A DNA stretch of 64,000 bases from Hymenobacter cheonanensis (GTDB taxonomy: Bacteria > Bacteroidota > Bacteroidia > Cytophagales > Hymenobacteraceae), in the NCBI RefSeq assembly GCF_030581075.1, contig NZ_JAUQSW010000010.1, positions 124,001 to 188,000 on the forward strand, read 5' to 3'. Shown piece after piece: positions 32,215 through 40,538 of the stretch. Numbering within the stretch: the first letter of the stretch is position 1; each line of letters begins with the position of its first letter. A model generated the notes under the pieces. The model worked only from the letters and a program-made list of their open reading frames with translations. It was not told the origin of the DNA and ran no database searches. The position numbers and the translations under genes were made by a program.

Positions 32215-34566
32215 TTAAAAGCTGAAATTGTACGTGGCCGAGGGTACCATCCGAAACAGGGCCGTTTGCACGGCCTGGGTTTTGCTGGCGTCGTTGGGGT
32301 CGGGCTGGAAGCGGATGCTGTAGGGGTTTTCGCGGCCTAGCGCGTTGTAAATGGAGAACGACCAGCTGCTGTGAAAGCGCTTGCCTTCCTGGCCGTGCTT
32401 CTCGTAAGTGGCGCCCAGGTCGAGGCGCTGGTAGTTGGGCAGGCGGTCGGCATTGCGCTGGCCGTAGAGGCTCACTACCTGGCCCGCCACCAGGTATTTG
32501 CCCACCGGGAAAGTGGCCGCGTTGCCGGTGCTAGCCAGGAACGTACCCGAGAAGCTCCACTTGTTATTGAGTTGATAAATAGCCACTACCGACAAATCAT
32601 GCGGCCGGTCCTGCCGGGCGTTGAACCATGAGCCGCCGTTGATTTCGGCAAACTGGCGCTCGCTCTTGCTGAGCGTGTAGCCCACCCAGCCAGTGAGGCG
32701 GCCCACGTCTTTGCGCACCAAAAATTCGACGCCGTAGGCCCGCCCGATGCCGTAGAGCAGGCTGGCCTCCACGTCGAAATTGCCGCGCAGCTGCGTGCCG
32801 TCGCGGTAGTCAATCTGGTTGCTAAGGGCCTTATAATAGGTTTCAACCGTCAGCGAATACGTCTTGTCTTTACCCAGCGTGCGGTAGTAGCCGGCCGACA
32901 CCTGGTCGGACGTTTCAGGTTTCACGTTGAAGGTGGTGGGCACGTAGAGGTCGGTGGGCAGCGAGGTACTGCTGTTGCTGAGCAGGTGCAGGTTCTGCAC
33001 GTTGCGGGCGTAACCGGCCTTGAGCTGGCTAGCCTCGTTGAGCTGGAAGCTAGCCGAAAAGCGCGGCTCCAGGCGCACGTAGGTTTTCAAAAACTGGCCC
33101 TTGGTGGTGTAGGGCGTGGCCACGAGCACGTTGCCGGCCGCATCGTAGGTCGAGTAGGTGCCGGGACCCAGCAGGCTGAAGCCCGACAGCCGCAGGCCAG
33201 TGGTGAAGTTGAGGCGCGGCGCAGCCTGCCACTCGTGCGAGGCGTAGGCCGCGGTTTCGAGCGAATAGTTGGTGCGGTCGGCGGTGGCATTTACCGACGA
33301 GCCGGCGTCGGCCACCACGTAGCCGGGCGTGATGGTGTGGTAAATAGCGTTGGCCCCGAAGCGAAAAGTCTGGGTAGCGCTGGGCGTAAATTCCACGTCC
33401 TCCTTCAGGTTCAGGTCCTGAATTTTCGAGATAATGCTGAAATTCTGGGCGTTGGAGGTGATGTCGATTTCGTAGTCGTACTTACTGAAAATGAGCGAGG
33501 TATTGGAAAACACCCGGTCGCTGAACAAGTGGTTAAGGCGCAGCGTTGCCGTTTTATTGCCGTAGTACTGGCCGAAGGTGTTAGCCAGTCCCAGCGCGTC
33601 GCGCCCCAGGTAGGCACTGAAATAGAGCCGGTTGCGCTCGTTGAGCGAATAGTTTGCTTTGGCATTGACGTCGTAGAAGTACAGACTTGAATTTTTGGTG
33701 GTTTCGTTTTTGGAGAACTTCAAAAACACGTCGGCATAGGTGCGTCGGGCCGTTACCAGAAACGAGCCTTTGTCCTTCACAATCGGCCCTTCGAGGGCTA
33801 GCCGACTGGCAATGAGGCCAATGCCGCCACTGCCGTGCAGCTGCTGGTTGTTGCCGTCTTTCATCTTGATATCGACCACCGACGACAGGCGCCCGCCATA
33901 CTGCGCCGGCATGCCCCCCTTAAACACGGTCAGGTCCTTGATGGCGTCGGAGTTGAAGGTCGAGAAGAAGCCTAGCAGGTGCGAGGCATTATACACGGGC
34001 GCCTCGTCGAGCAAAATCAGGTTCTGGTCCACGGCCCCGCCGCGCACCGAGAAGCCGCTGCTCCCCTCGCCGGCCGACTTGATACCCGGCAGCAGGGTCA
34101 GCGTTTTTATCACGTCTTTCTCGCCAAAGAGCACCGGCACCTTGGCTATCTGCTTGAGGTCTAGCGTTTCGACGCCCATCTGCGCCTTGCTGATGTTGGC
34201 GTCGGCGCTGCGGCCAGTCACTATTACTTCGTTGAGGTCGTTGCCGCTAGGCTTGAGCTTGAAGTCGAGGCGCTGGCTAGCCCCGATGGTAAGCGTGCGC
34301 TGCTGATTGGCGAAGCCTACAAAGCTGACTTCCAGCGTGTAGGTGCCCGTTGGTACCGTGAGCGTGTAGAAGCCGTAGGCATTGGCGCCGGTGCCCACGC
34401 CAGGCAGCTCGCGCACCCGCACGGTGGCGCCGGTGAGGTTTTCGCCCGAGGTGGCATCCTGCACGGTGCCGCTGATAGTAAAGCGCGATTGGGCCAGGGC
34501 CGGGTGCCAGTGCAGCAAGAGCAGCACCAGCAGCCACGCCCCCAGCGGGTAAATACGTTTTTGCAT
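32215..34566 (-). CDS. TonB-dependent receptor of the DUF4249-paired type
   Basis: 783 aa. Signal peptide ends ALAQ near residue 26. A carboxypeptidase-like regulatory domain follows (ISGTVQDATSGENLTGATVR, then NAYGFYTLTVPTGTYTLEV). The plug has NEVIVTGRS, EKDVIKTLTLLPGIKS, GFSVRGGAVDQNLILLDEAP and FKGGMPAQYGGRLSSVVDIK. The barrel ends in the aromatic tail YNFSF. In this subgroup the receptor is encoded next to a DUF4249 lipoprotein, as here. The ligand is unknown. A TACTTTTA box at 34607-34614 on the minus strand may be its promoter. Confidence 0.92.
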   Translation of the reverse strand: MQKRIYPLGAWLLVLLLLHWHPALAQSRFTISGTVQDATSGENLTGATVRVRELPGVGTGANAYGFYTLTVPTGTYTLEVSFVGFANQQRTLTIGASQRLDFKLKPSGNDLNEVIVTGRSADANISKAQMGVETLDLKQIAKVPVLFGEKDVIKTLTLLPGIKSAGEGSSGFSVRGGAVDQNLILLDEAPVYNASHLLGFFSTFNSDAIKDLTVFKGGMPAQYGGRLSSVVDIKMKDGNNQQLHGSGGIGLIASRLALEGPIVKDKGSFLVTARRTYADVFLKFSKNETTKNSSLYFYDVNAKANYSLNERNRLYFSAYLGRDALGLANTFGQYYGNKTATLRLNHLFSDRVFSNTSLIFSKYDYEIDITSNAQNFSIISKIQDLNLKEDVEFTPSATQTFRFGANAIYHTITPGYVVADAGSSVNATADRTNYSLETAAYASHEWQAAPRLNFTTGLRLSGFSLLGPGTYSTYDAAGNVLVATPYTTKGQFLKTYVRLEPRFSASFQLNEASQLKAGYARNVQNLHLLSNSSTSLPTDLYVPTTFNVKPETSDQVSAGYYRTLGKDKTYSLTVETYYKALSNQIDYRDGTQLRGNFDVEASLLYGIGRAYGVEFLVRKDVGRLTGWVGYTLSKSERQFAEINGGSWFNARQDRPHDLSVVAIYQLNNKWSFSGTFLASTGNAATFPVGKYLVAGQVVSLYGQRNADRLPNYQRLDLGATYEKHGQEGKRFHSSWSFSIYNALGRENPYSIRFQPDPNDASKTQAVQTALFRMVPSATYNFSF

Positions 34567-34753
34567 AGAAAAGGCCAGGAAGCGGCCGGGCAGTAATTGG
34601 GAAGGCTAAAAGTACGACCCGTGTCTCCCAGCAATGGACCCTTTCTAGCGCATCCTGCATCTTGAGACCCTAGCGGACGCCAGTGGCAGTGCCTTTATCC
34701 TTTATGACATTGTTACTTTCGCCGCTCCACTTCTCGTCTGATACTATCTACTA

Positions 34754-35320
34754 ATGGCTTGGATTGCAATGTACTTGCTGCCTCCAGATATTGACCTGCT
34801 CAATGACTGGCTGAATCAGGAAAGCGAAATCGCCTTTCTGGTTACAGATGGCCCAGCTAGATGGATTGCGCAAAGCGCCCGAACTATCAGCCGCGACATT
34901 GGCACTCAGGTTGCGATGAGGGGACACCACTTTCTGTGGCCTGATTATGCTGAATACAATCTTTGGCACGTGCCTTCTGGCCCGCTACCGCTATTAACCC
35001 AAGGCTTGACAGACGGTATCGTCGAAGACCCTTGGCATGGCTGGGCAGAACTGCGAGGTGGTCAGAACCCACGGATTCCTTATTTCGGTGCTGGCCATCC
35101 AGGTATTATTCATTTGGAGTTGAAACTCCATTCAGAAGCTGAAATACCCATGTCAAATTTTGGCTGGATTGGTAACCATTACAGAATGATTGGTAGCAGT
35201 GCCGATAAGTCAACGGAGGTTTTCTGGAAGAAATTAAGAGGTGTTATCAAAAAAATGGCAACGCAAATTCCTAGAGCAAACCATGCCTATTCGCCTTCCC
35301 GGCTGCTTACCAAGAGATAA
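34754..35320 (+). CDS. Orphan protein, family not recognised
   Basis: 188 aa, no signal peptide. Conserved-looking segments are NLWHVPSGPLPLLTQG, DPWHGWAELRGG, FGAGHPGIIHLELKLHS, then SNFGWIGNHYRMIGSSADKS and a basic C terminus VFWKKLRGVIKK. The density of Trp, His and Gly suggests a folded globular domain with family constraint, but I cannot name it. It is AT-richer than the neighbours and points opposite to Hen1 and the TonB receptor, so it looks inserted. A TACTTTCG box lies 32 bp upstream at 34714-34721. Confidence 0.7.
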   Translation: MAWIAMYLLPPDIDLLNDWLNQESEIAFLVTDGPARWIAQSARTISRDIGTQVAMRGHHFLWPDYAEYNLWHVPSGPLPLLTQGLTDGIVEDPWHGWAELRGGQNPRIPYFGAGHPGIIHLELKLHSEAEIPMSNFGWIGNHYRMIGSSADKSTEVFWKKLRGVIKKMATQIPRANHAYSPSRLLTKR

Positions 35321-35361
35321 AGAATGGTCGTCCTTGCGCTGTTAACCCCTAGCGCAGCCAA

Positions 35362-36798
35362 CTATTCTTTTCGCCCGAACACCGCCAGCTGCGAGGGCGC
35401 TCCAACCCCTTTCGCCTCCTCGCCCATCGCCTCCAGCCGCACGGTGTAGCCGTGGCGCTCGGCCACGCCAGCGGCCCAGGCCGCAAACTCGGCGCGGGTC
35501 CACTCGAAGCGGTGGTCGGCGTGGCGGAAGGTGCCGGCTGAGAGGGTTTCGTAGACTTGGTTGTACTCCGCGTTGGGCGTCGTGACGAAGACGTGCCCCG
35601 GCCGCGCCTGGCCGAATACCACCGCTTCAAGGGCCGCGAGGCGGCTAGGGTCGAGGTGCTCGATAACCTCTACCAGCGCCGCCGCGTCGAAGCCGGCCAG
35701 GCGCTCATCCTTGTATAAGAGCGAGCCCTGGATGAGGTCGAGGCGGGCGCGCTGGCGCGGGGGCATTTCGGCCAGGTGCAGGCGCTGGGCGGCGCGGGCC
35801 AGCGCCTGGTGCGACACATCCATGCCCAGGATGTACTCGATTTTGGGCTGGCGCAGCAGTAAGCGCAGGAGCTTGCCCTCGCCACAGCCCAGGTCGAGCA
35901 CGCGCTTGGGGGCTAGCTCGTAGATTTCCTGGGCTACTTGCTGCAAGCGCTGGTCGTGGAGCGACAGCTTAGGCTCGGGCGCGAGGCTAGCCGGGGTGCT
36001 AGTCGCTGGGGAACCCGGCTCATCGGCTTCGGCCGCGGCTGGCTCCGGCAATTCTTCCTCGTTGCCTTCCAGCAGCCTAGCCAGCAGCGGATTCACATAC
36101 AGCGCTTTGTAGCGCAGGTAGCGCCGCGTGATGAAGCTGCGCTCGGGGTGGCGGGGCAGCCAGTCGCCGCCGCGGTGCAGCAGCTTTTCAGCCTCATTCT
36201 GGTCTACGTAGTAGTGCTTGTCGTTGTCGAGCACGGGCAGCAGCACGTAGAGGTGCGTGAGCACGTCTTGCAGGCGCAGGCCTTCGTGGCGCAGGTGCAG
36301 GGTATAGTAGCCGCTATCGCCCCAAGTGGGCTGGGTGGGGTCGAGCGGGGAGGTTTCTACCTCCACCTGATACCCTAGCGGCTCGAAGAGGCGGCGCGGC
36401 CAGTCGGGGCCGGGCGCCGACACGACGGCCACGGTCACGGCCAGCGGCAGGGCTTCGGCCGGCAGGGCGGGGCGGTCTTTGCAGGTGCCGTTCATGGCCG
36501 TGCCGAAGGCTTTGCTCAGCGCCACGCTCAGAAACGACGAGGCTACGTAGGGCCGGTCGTTCACGTATTCCTGCAACGAGAACCCCTCGCCGCCGCGCTC
36601 GCCCCGGCCGCGCACCAGCCCGATAGGGTCGAGGTCGAGCAGCAGCGCGGCAGTGCAGCGCTCGGGCGTGGCTTCGGGGTAAAATACGTGGGCCTGGCCG
36701 CCGGTAATTTCCACGCTTTGCAGGCGCGCGGGGTTTTTATGCAGCAAATAGCCCAGGTCGGTGGCGGGCTGGTGGGTGGTCGAAATCGTGAGCAGCAT
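35362..36798 (-). CDS. hen1: Hen1, 3'-terminal RNA ribose 2'-O-methyltransferase
   Basis: 478 aa. The N-terminal bacterial Hen1 domain (about 1-240) has YVNDRPYVASSFLSVALSKA and GDWLPRHPERSFITRRYLRY. A Pro/Ala/Glu-rich linker (about 250-275) leads to the methyltransferase: VLDLGCGEGKLLRLLL (SAM site), then the active-site block EVIEHLDPSRLAALE and FVTTPNAEYN, and HRFEWTRAEF. The ExxEH pattern plus the downstream His bind the metal used for 2'-O-methylation of RNA 3' ends, protecting repaired RNA from recutting. Its normal partner Pnkp is at 27115-29916, same strand, not adjacent. Confidence 0.95.
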   Translation of the reverse strand: MLLTISTTHQPATDLGYLLHKNPARLQSVEITGGQAHVFYPEATPERCTAALLLDLDPIGLVRGRGERGGEGFSLQEYVNDRPYVASSFLSVALSKAFGTAMNGTCKDRPALPAEALPLAVTVAVVSAPGPDWPRRLFEPLGYQVEVETSPLDPTQPTWGDSGYYTLHLRHEGLRLQDVLTHLYVLLPVLDNDKHYYVDQNEAEKLLHRGGDWLPRHPERSFITRRYLRYKALYVNPLLARLLEGNEEELPEPAAAEADEPGSPATSTPASLAPEPKLSLHDQRLQQVAQEIYELAPKRVLDLGCGEGKLLRLLLRQPKIEYILGMDVSHQALARAAQRLHLAEMPPRQRARLDLIQGSLLYKDERLAGFDAAALVEVIEHLDPSRLAALEAVVFGQARPGHVFVTTPNAEYNQVYETLSAGTFRHADHRFEWTRAEFAAWAAGVAERHGYTVRLEAMGEEAKGVGAPSQLAVFGRKE

Positions 36799-36822
36799 GG
36801 GCGAAAGCGCAAGGCGGAAGCC

Positions 36823-36830
36823 CGAAAGTA
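36823..36830 (-). promoter_or_regulatory. Candidate -7 box of hen1
   Basis: On the minus strand TACTTTCG, 24 bp before the ATG at 36798, fits the -7 pattern TAnnTTTG at seven of eight positions. The same octamer on the plus strand at 36917-36924 precedes the divergent TolB-like gene. Confidence 0.4.
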
Positions 36831-36973
36831 GTACGGCCCCGGGGCTCAGGCTAGTCCCGGCGCTAACTCCCTGGCTTACCGAGCGGAGTAGCTGGCCTTT
36901 GGAGCCGGCTGATGCTTACTTTCGCTAGCCTGGCTTTTAGCCCTTCACTTTCCTTTTCCCACCCGCCCGCCGT

Positions 36974-38482
36974 ATGAAGTTTTTTGCGTCAAAACTGCTT
37001 TTTCTATTTTTTTGCCTGGTCTTAGCCCAAGCCGGCTTTGCCCAGCAGCTAGGGGTATTTGACGGCCAGCAAGACGTGGGCGATACCGGTAAGCCGGGCG
37101 CAGCCACCTACCTGCCCGCCACTCAGCAGTACGTAGTAACGGGCGCCGGCGCCAACATCTGGGCCGAACACGACGCGTTTCATTATGTCTATAAAAAGCT
37201 CACCGGCGACTTCCTCCTCTACGCCCGGGCCGGCCTGGTGGGCTGGCGCGGCGCCGAAAGCCACCGCAAAATGGGCTGGATGGTACGCCAGAGCCTGGCC
37301 CCCAACTCGCCCCACGTAAGCGCCGCCGAGCACGGCGACGGCCTCACCTCGCTGCAATACCGCAAAACCGCCGGCGCCACCACCGAGGAAACCCGCGCCT
37401 CTACTACCCAGGCCGATATTATTCAGCTGGAGCGCACCGGCACCACCTACACCATGCGGGTGGCGCAATTTGGCCAGCCCTTCGAGGTGGTGCAGGTCAC
37501 CAACGTGGACCTGGGCCAGGAGGTGTACGTAGGCCTGTTTGTGTGCGCGCACAACGCCGATGTGACCGAAACGGCCGTGTTTCGCGATGTGCGCCTGGTG
37601 GTGCCCGCGCCCGCTAGCATGGTGGCCTACAAGCAGTACCTGGGTAGCCATCTGGAGGTACTCGACGTGGCCTCCGGCAACCGCGAAATCATCTACACGG
37701 CGCCCAATTCCATTCAGGCGCCCAACTGGCGGCCCGATAGCAAGAGCTTGATATACAACAGCGACGGCCTGATGTACAACTTTGACCTTGCCACCCGGCA
37801 ACCAGCCGTGCTGCCCACCGGCGACGTCAAAAACAATAACAATGACCACGTACTGTCCTTCGGTGGCCAGTTCCTGGGCCTGAGCAGCGGCGTCGATAAG
37901 CTGGGCGGCTCCATTGTGTATACGGTGCCGGCTAGCGGGGGAATGCCCCGCCAGATTACGCCGCGCGGCCCCTCCTACCTGCACGGCTGGTCGCCCGATG
38001 GCAAGAGCCTGCTCTTCACCGGCCAGCGCCACGACGACTTCGACATTTACCGCGTGCCGGCCAAGGGCGGCAAGGAAGTGCGCCTTACCACCGCCAAAGG
38101 CCTCGACGACGGCCCCGAGTACACCCCCGATGGCCAGTACATCTACTTCAACTCGGCCCGCAGCGGCACCATGCAAATCTGGCGCATGCGGCCCGATGGC
38201 AGCCAGCAGGAACCCGTGACCACCGGCGAGTTCAACGACTGGTTTCCGCACATTTCGCCCGATGGCAAGTGGCTGGTGTTCGTATCCTTCCTAAAGGATG
38301 AAGTACCCGCCGGCGACCACCCCTTCTACAAGCACGTGTACCTGCGGATGATGCCCCTAGCCGGCGGCGCGCCCAAAGTAATCGCCTATGTATATGGCGG
38401 ACAAGGGACTATTAATACACCTTCGTGGTCGCCCGACAGCAAACGCGTGGCCTTCATCAGCAACAGCGACCCGCTTAAGTAA
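36974..38482 (+). CDS. TolB-like PD40 beta-propeller protein, exported
   Basis: 502 aa. Signal peptide ends GFAQ near residue 23. Residues about 30-210 form a DUF1349-like beta-sandwich (YVVTGAGANIWAEHDAFHYV, KLTGDFLLYARAG, GWMVRQSL). Residues about 220-500 hold repeated PD40 blades of the form P-D-G/S-K: NWRPDSKSLIYNS, GWSPDGKSLLFTG, EYTPDGQYIYFNS, HISPDGKWLVFVS and SWSPDSKRVAFIS. TolB-like propellers bind proteins or oligosaccharides; an enzymatic role is not evident. A palindromic repeat follows. Confidence 0.85.
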   Translation: MKFFASKLLFLFFCLVLAQAGFAQQLGVFDGQQDVGDTGKPGAATYLPATQQYVVTGAGANIWAEHDAFHYVYKKLTGDFLLYARAGLVGWRGAESHRKMGWMVRQSLAPNSPHVSAAEHGDGLTSLQYRKTAGATTEETRASTTQADIIQLERTGTTYTMRVAQFGQPFEVVQVTNVDLGQEVYVGLFVCAHNADVTETAVFRDVRLVVPAPASMVAYKQYLGSHLEVLDVASGNREIIYTAPNSIQAPNWRPDSKSLIYNSDGLMYNFDLATRQPAVLPTGDVKNNNNDHVLSFGGQFLGLSSGVDKLGGSIVYTVPASGGMPRQITPRGPSYLHGWSPDGKSLLFTGQRHDDFDIYRVPAKGGKEVRLTTAKGLDDGPEYTPDGQYIYFNSARSGTMQIWRMRPDGSQQEPVTTGEFNDWFPHISPDGKWLVFVSFLKDEVPAGDHPFYKHVYLRMMPLAGGAPKVIAYVYGGQGTINTPSWSPDSKRVAFISNSDPLK

Positions 38483-38497
38483 AGCACTTTCACCAAC

Positions 38498-38586
38498 AAA
38501 ACGTTTGTCATGCTGAACGCAGTGAAGCATCTCTACCGTACTGCTTGTTAGAGATGCTTCACTGCGTTCAGCATGACAAACGTTTT
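38498..38586. repeat. Palindromic 3'-end repeat, copy 5
   Basis: Perfect 37-bp arms (38498-38534 and 38550-38586) with a 15-base loop and the core GTCATGCTGAACGCAGTGAAG, read in two parts as GTCATGCTGAAC and GCAGTGAAGCATCT. It ends in T-tracts on both strands and separates converging genes (stops 38482 and 38624). Confidence 0.9.
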
Positions 38587-38623
38587 TTAGCGTCTTTACT
38601 TTCTGCATTCGCTAGCCCTGCGC

Positions 38624-39559
38624 CTACACCCGGCCCACTCGCTCCAGCAGCGCCTTGGTTTTGCGGATGCCCTCGTCCTCGCTCAGCTTTTCGCCCTCGT
38701 ACTCGATGCCGACGTAGCCTTTAAAGCCCGAGTCTTTGATGATGCGGAACATCTTCGCGTAGTCGGTTTCGACGCAGTTGCCGGCCGCATCAAACTCAAA
38801 CGTTTTGGCGCTCACGCCCTTGGCTAGGGGCATCCACTCGCGGATGGCCTTGTACTTATCGTACGATTCGAGGCAGGTGCCCTGGTAAAGCTCACCGGTA
38901 TCACGCCGCACGCAGAAGTTGCCGAAGTCGGGCAGGATGCCCACGCTCTTTTTATCGACCTGCCGAATAGTTTTTAACAGCCATTGCCCATCAGAAGTAT
39001 AGCTGCCGTGGTTTTCCACTATCACGTTGATGCCCGCCTTCTGCGCGTACTCATTCAGCCGGCTTAGGCCGTCGATGGCGGCTTGCTGCACCTCGGTGGC
39101 CGAGCCTTTGCCGAAGGCGTTGACCCGCACCGTGCGGCAGCCCAGATACTTGGCGGCATCGACCCACTTGTAGTGGTTTTCGACGGCTTTCAGGCGCGCA
39201 GCCTGGTCGGGCGCGCCGAGGTCGCCCTCGCCGTCTATCATAATGAGGTGGTTGCGCACGCCGTGGTCGCGGCAGCGCTGCAAGAGGTCGTTCAGGTACT
39301 TGGTATCCTGGGCTTTATCCTTGAAAAACTGGTTGACGTACTCGACCACGCTGATACCGTACTCCTTTTTGGCGATGGCCGGGAAGTCGAGGTTATCGAT
39401 TTTCTTGCTGAACAAGGCTTTGTGCAGCGACCATTCGGCCAGCGAAATCTCGAAGAAGAGCGGGCTAGCCAGCTCATGGGCAATGGCTTGCGGAGCTACG
39501 GCAGCCGCAGCGGCCACGGTGGCCGCTTGTTTGAGAAACTGGCGACGGGAAGACGACAT
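38624..39559 (-). CDS. Tat-exported sugar phosphate isomerase/epimerase-like TIM barrel
   Basis: 311 aa. The ATG at 39559 gives a twin-arginine signal (SSRRQFLKQAATVAAAAAVA); an in-frame start at 39646 would displace it. The mature protein is a xylose-isomerase-like TIM barrel: FEISLAEWSLHKALF, then VIVENHGSY (Glu and His), GILPDFGNFC (Asp) and GYVGIEYEGE (Glu), the metal-binding positions at strand ends. It probably isomerises or hydrolyses a sugar in the periplasm. A TACTTTCG box on the minus strand at 39623-39630 is a promoter candidate. Confidence 0.88.
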   Translation of the reverse strand: MSSSRRQFLKQAATVAAAAAVAPQAIAHELASPLFFEISLAEWSLHKALFSKKIDNLDFPAIAKKEYGISVVEYVNQFFKDKAQDTKYLNDLLQRCRDHGVRNHLIMIDGEGDLGAPDQAARLKAVENHYKWVDAAKYLGCRTVRVNAFGKGSATEVQQAAIDGLSRLNEYAQKAGINVIVENHGSYTSDGQWLLKTIRQVDKKSVGILPDFGNFCVRRDTGELYQGTCLESYDKYKAIREWMPLAKGVSAKTFEFDAAGNCVETDYAKMFRIIKDSGFKGYVGIEYEGEKLSEDEGIRKTKALLERVGRV

Positions 39560-39724
39560 AGTGATAAATGCGCGGTGGGTGGGAAAAGGAGCACACAGCC
39601 GGGCTAGCACAGCGCGGCCCGCCGAAAGTAGCACGGCGGCGCCCACAAGCCCGCGCCGCGCCCGAACTTTGCCGCTCCGGCCCGGCCTATAGCCCGCGGC
39701 GACCCTTCTTAGCGTACCTTTTCC

Positions 39725-40363
39725 GTGTCCGAATTTCCTGCTTCCGGCGCCTCAGCGCAGCCCTCGCTCACTGACTTCGCCAGCTTTTACCTCTACGGCC
39801 TTACCGACAACCCGTATCGACAATCGACTGACCTGGCGCAGTTTGGCCAGCTTTACAACCTAGTTATTGGCGAGCACGGCGGCGTGGGGCTAGCCAGCTC
39901 ATTTCACCCCTACCAGCTTGTGAACCAGGCTGGCGTGACGGTGTGGTACGCGGCCTACGCCCAGCTCTACTCCCAGCCCAACCGTGGCGAGCTGTTCGCG
40001 GCCATGGCTGAGGAGCAGGCGCGCTTCGTGGTGGCACCGCCGGCCTCGTTCAGCGAGTTTCACGTGTGGCCCGATACGCGGCTGACGAGCGTTGAGAACC
40101 CGGTTTTCAGCCACTACATTCCGTTTGTGCTGCCCTTTTTGGTGCGCAAAGGCCCGGCCGCGCTGCGCTGGGATGCTGAGCTAGCCGCCGCCGAGGGCGA
40201 CCGCGCGCGCTTCGGCCAGTACCTAGAGGCGGTGAACGCGGCCATCCGCTTTGTGCAGCCCGCGCCGGGGTTTGTGCTGGGCTTTGGCGAGTTTGACGAG
40301 CAGCAGCCCAGCCAGCTCATCGAGCGGTTTATGGCCATGCGCGACACGCCGCTGACTCGTTGA
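39725..40363 (+). CDS. Conserved-looking protein of unknown function
   Basis: 212 aa from a GTG start; no signal peptide. Segments FASFYLYGLTDNPYRQSTD, SSFHPYQLVNQAGVTVWY, VENPVFSHYIPFVLPFLVRK and GFGEFDEQQPSQLIERFM are compatible with a soluble alpha/beta protein. I do not recognise the family. It is transcribed away from the Tat-exported isomerase gene, and its 3' end carries a palindromic repeat. No other start codon gives a better length. Confidence 0.6.
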   Translation: MSEFPASGASAQPSLTDFASFYLYGLTDNPYRQSTDLAQFGQLYNLVIGEHGGVGLASSFHPYQLVNQAGVTVWYAAYAQLYSQPNRGELFAAMAEEQARFVVAPPASFSEFHVWPDTRLTSVENPVFSHYIPFVLPFLVRKGPAALRWDAELAAAEGDRARFGQYLEAVNAAIRFVQPAPGFVLGFGEFDEQQPSQLIERFMAMRDTPLTR

Positions 40364-40403
40364 AATCAACACGCTGAACACCCGGCGACATCTGGCTTCA
40401 GTT

Positions 40404-40496
40404 GTCATGCAGCGCGCAGCACAGCATCTCGCTCGCAATCGTTGGATAGTATCTCTAGTGTCAGCAAGCGAGATGCTGCGTTGCGCGCTGCATGAC
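40404..40496. repeat. Palindromic 3'-end repeat, copy 6
   Basis: Left arm GTCATGCAGCGCGCAGCACAG and CATCTCGCT; right arm AGCGAGATGCTG, then GCGCGCTGCATGAC. The outer stem starts at 40404 and ends at 40496, between converging stops at 40363 and 40539. Confidence 0.85.
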
Positions 40497-40538
40497 CGAT
40501 AGAGTAAGCCCTGTTTTAAACAGTGCCCAGCCCGCGGC

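Noticed and set aside
37049..38251. 400-codon minus-strand open frame opposite the TolB-like gene
   Set aside because: Same reason: low-information composition and no signature, while the plus strand encodes PD40 repeats.
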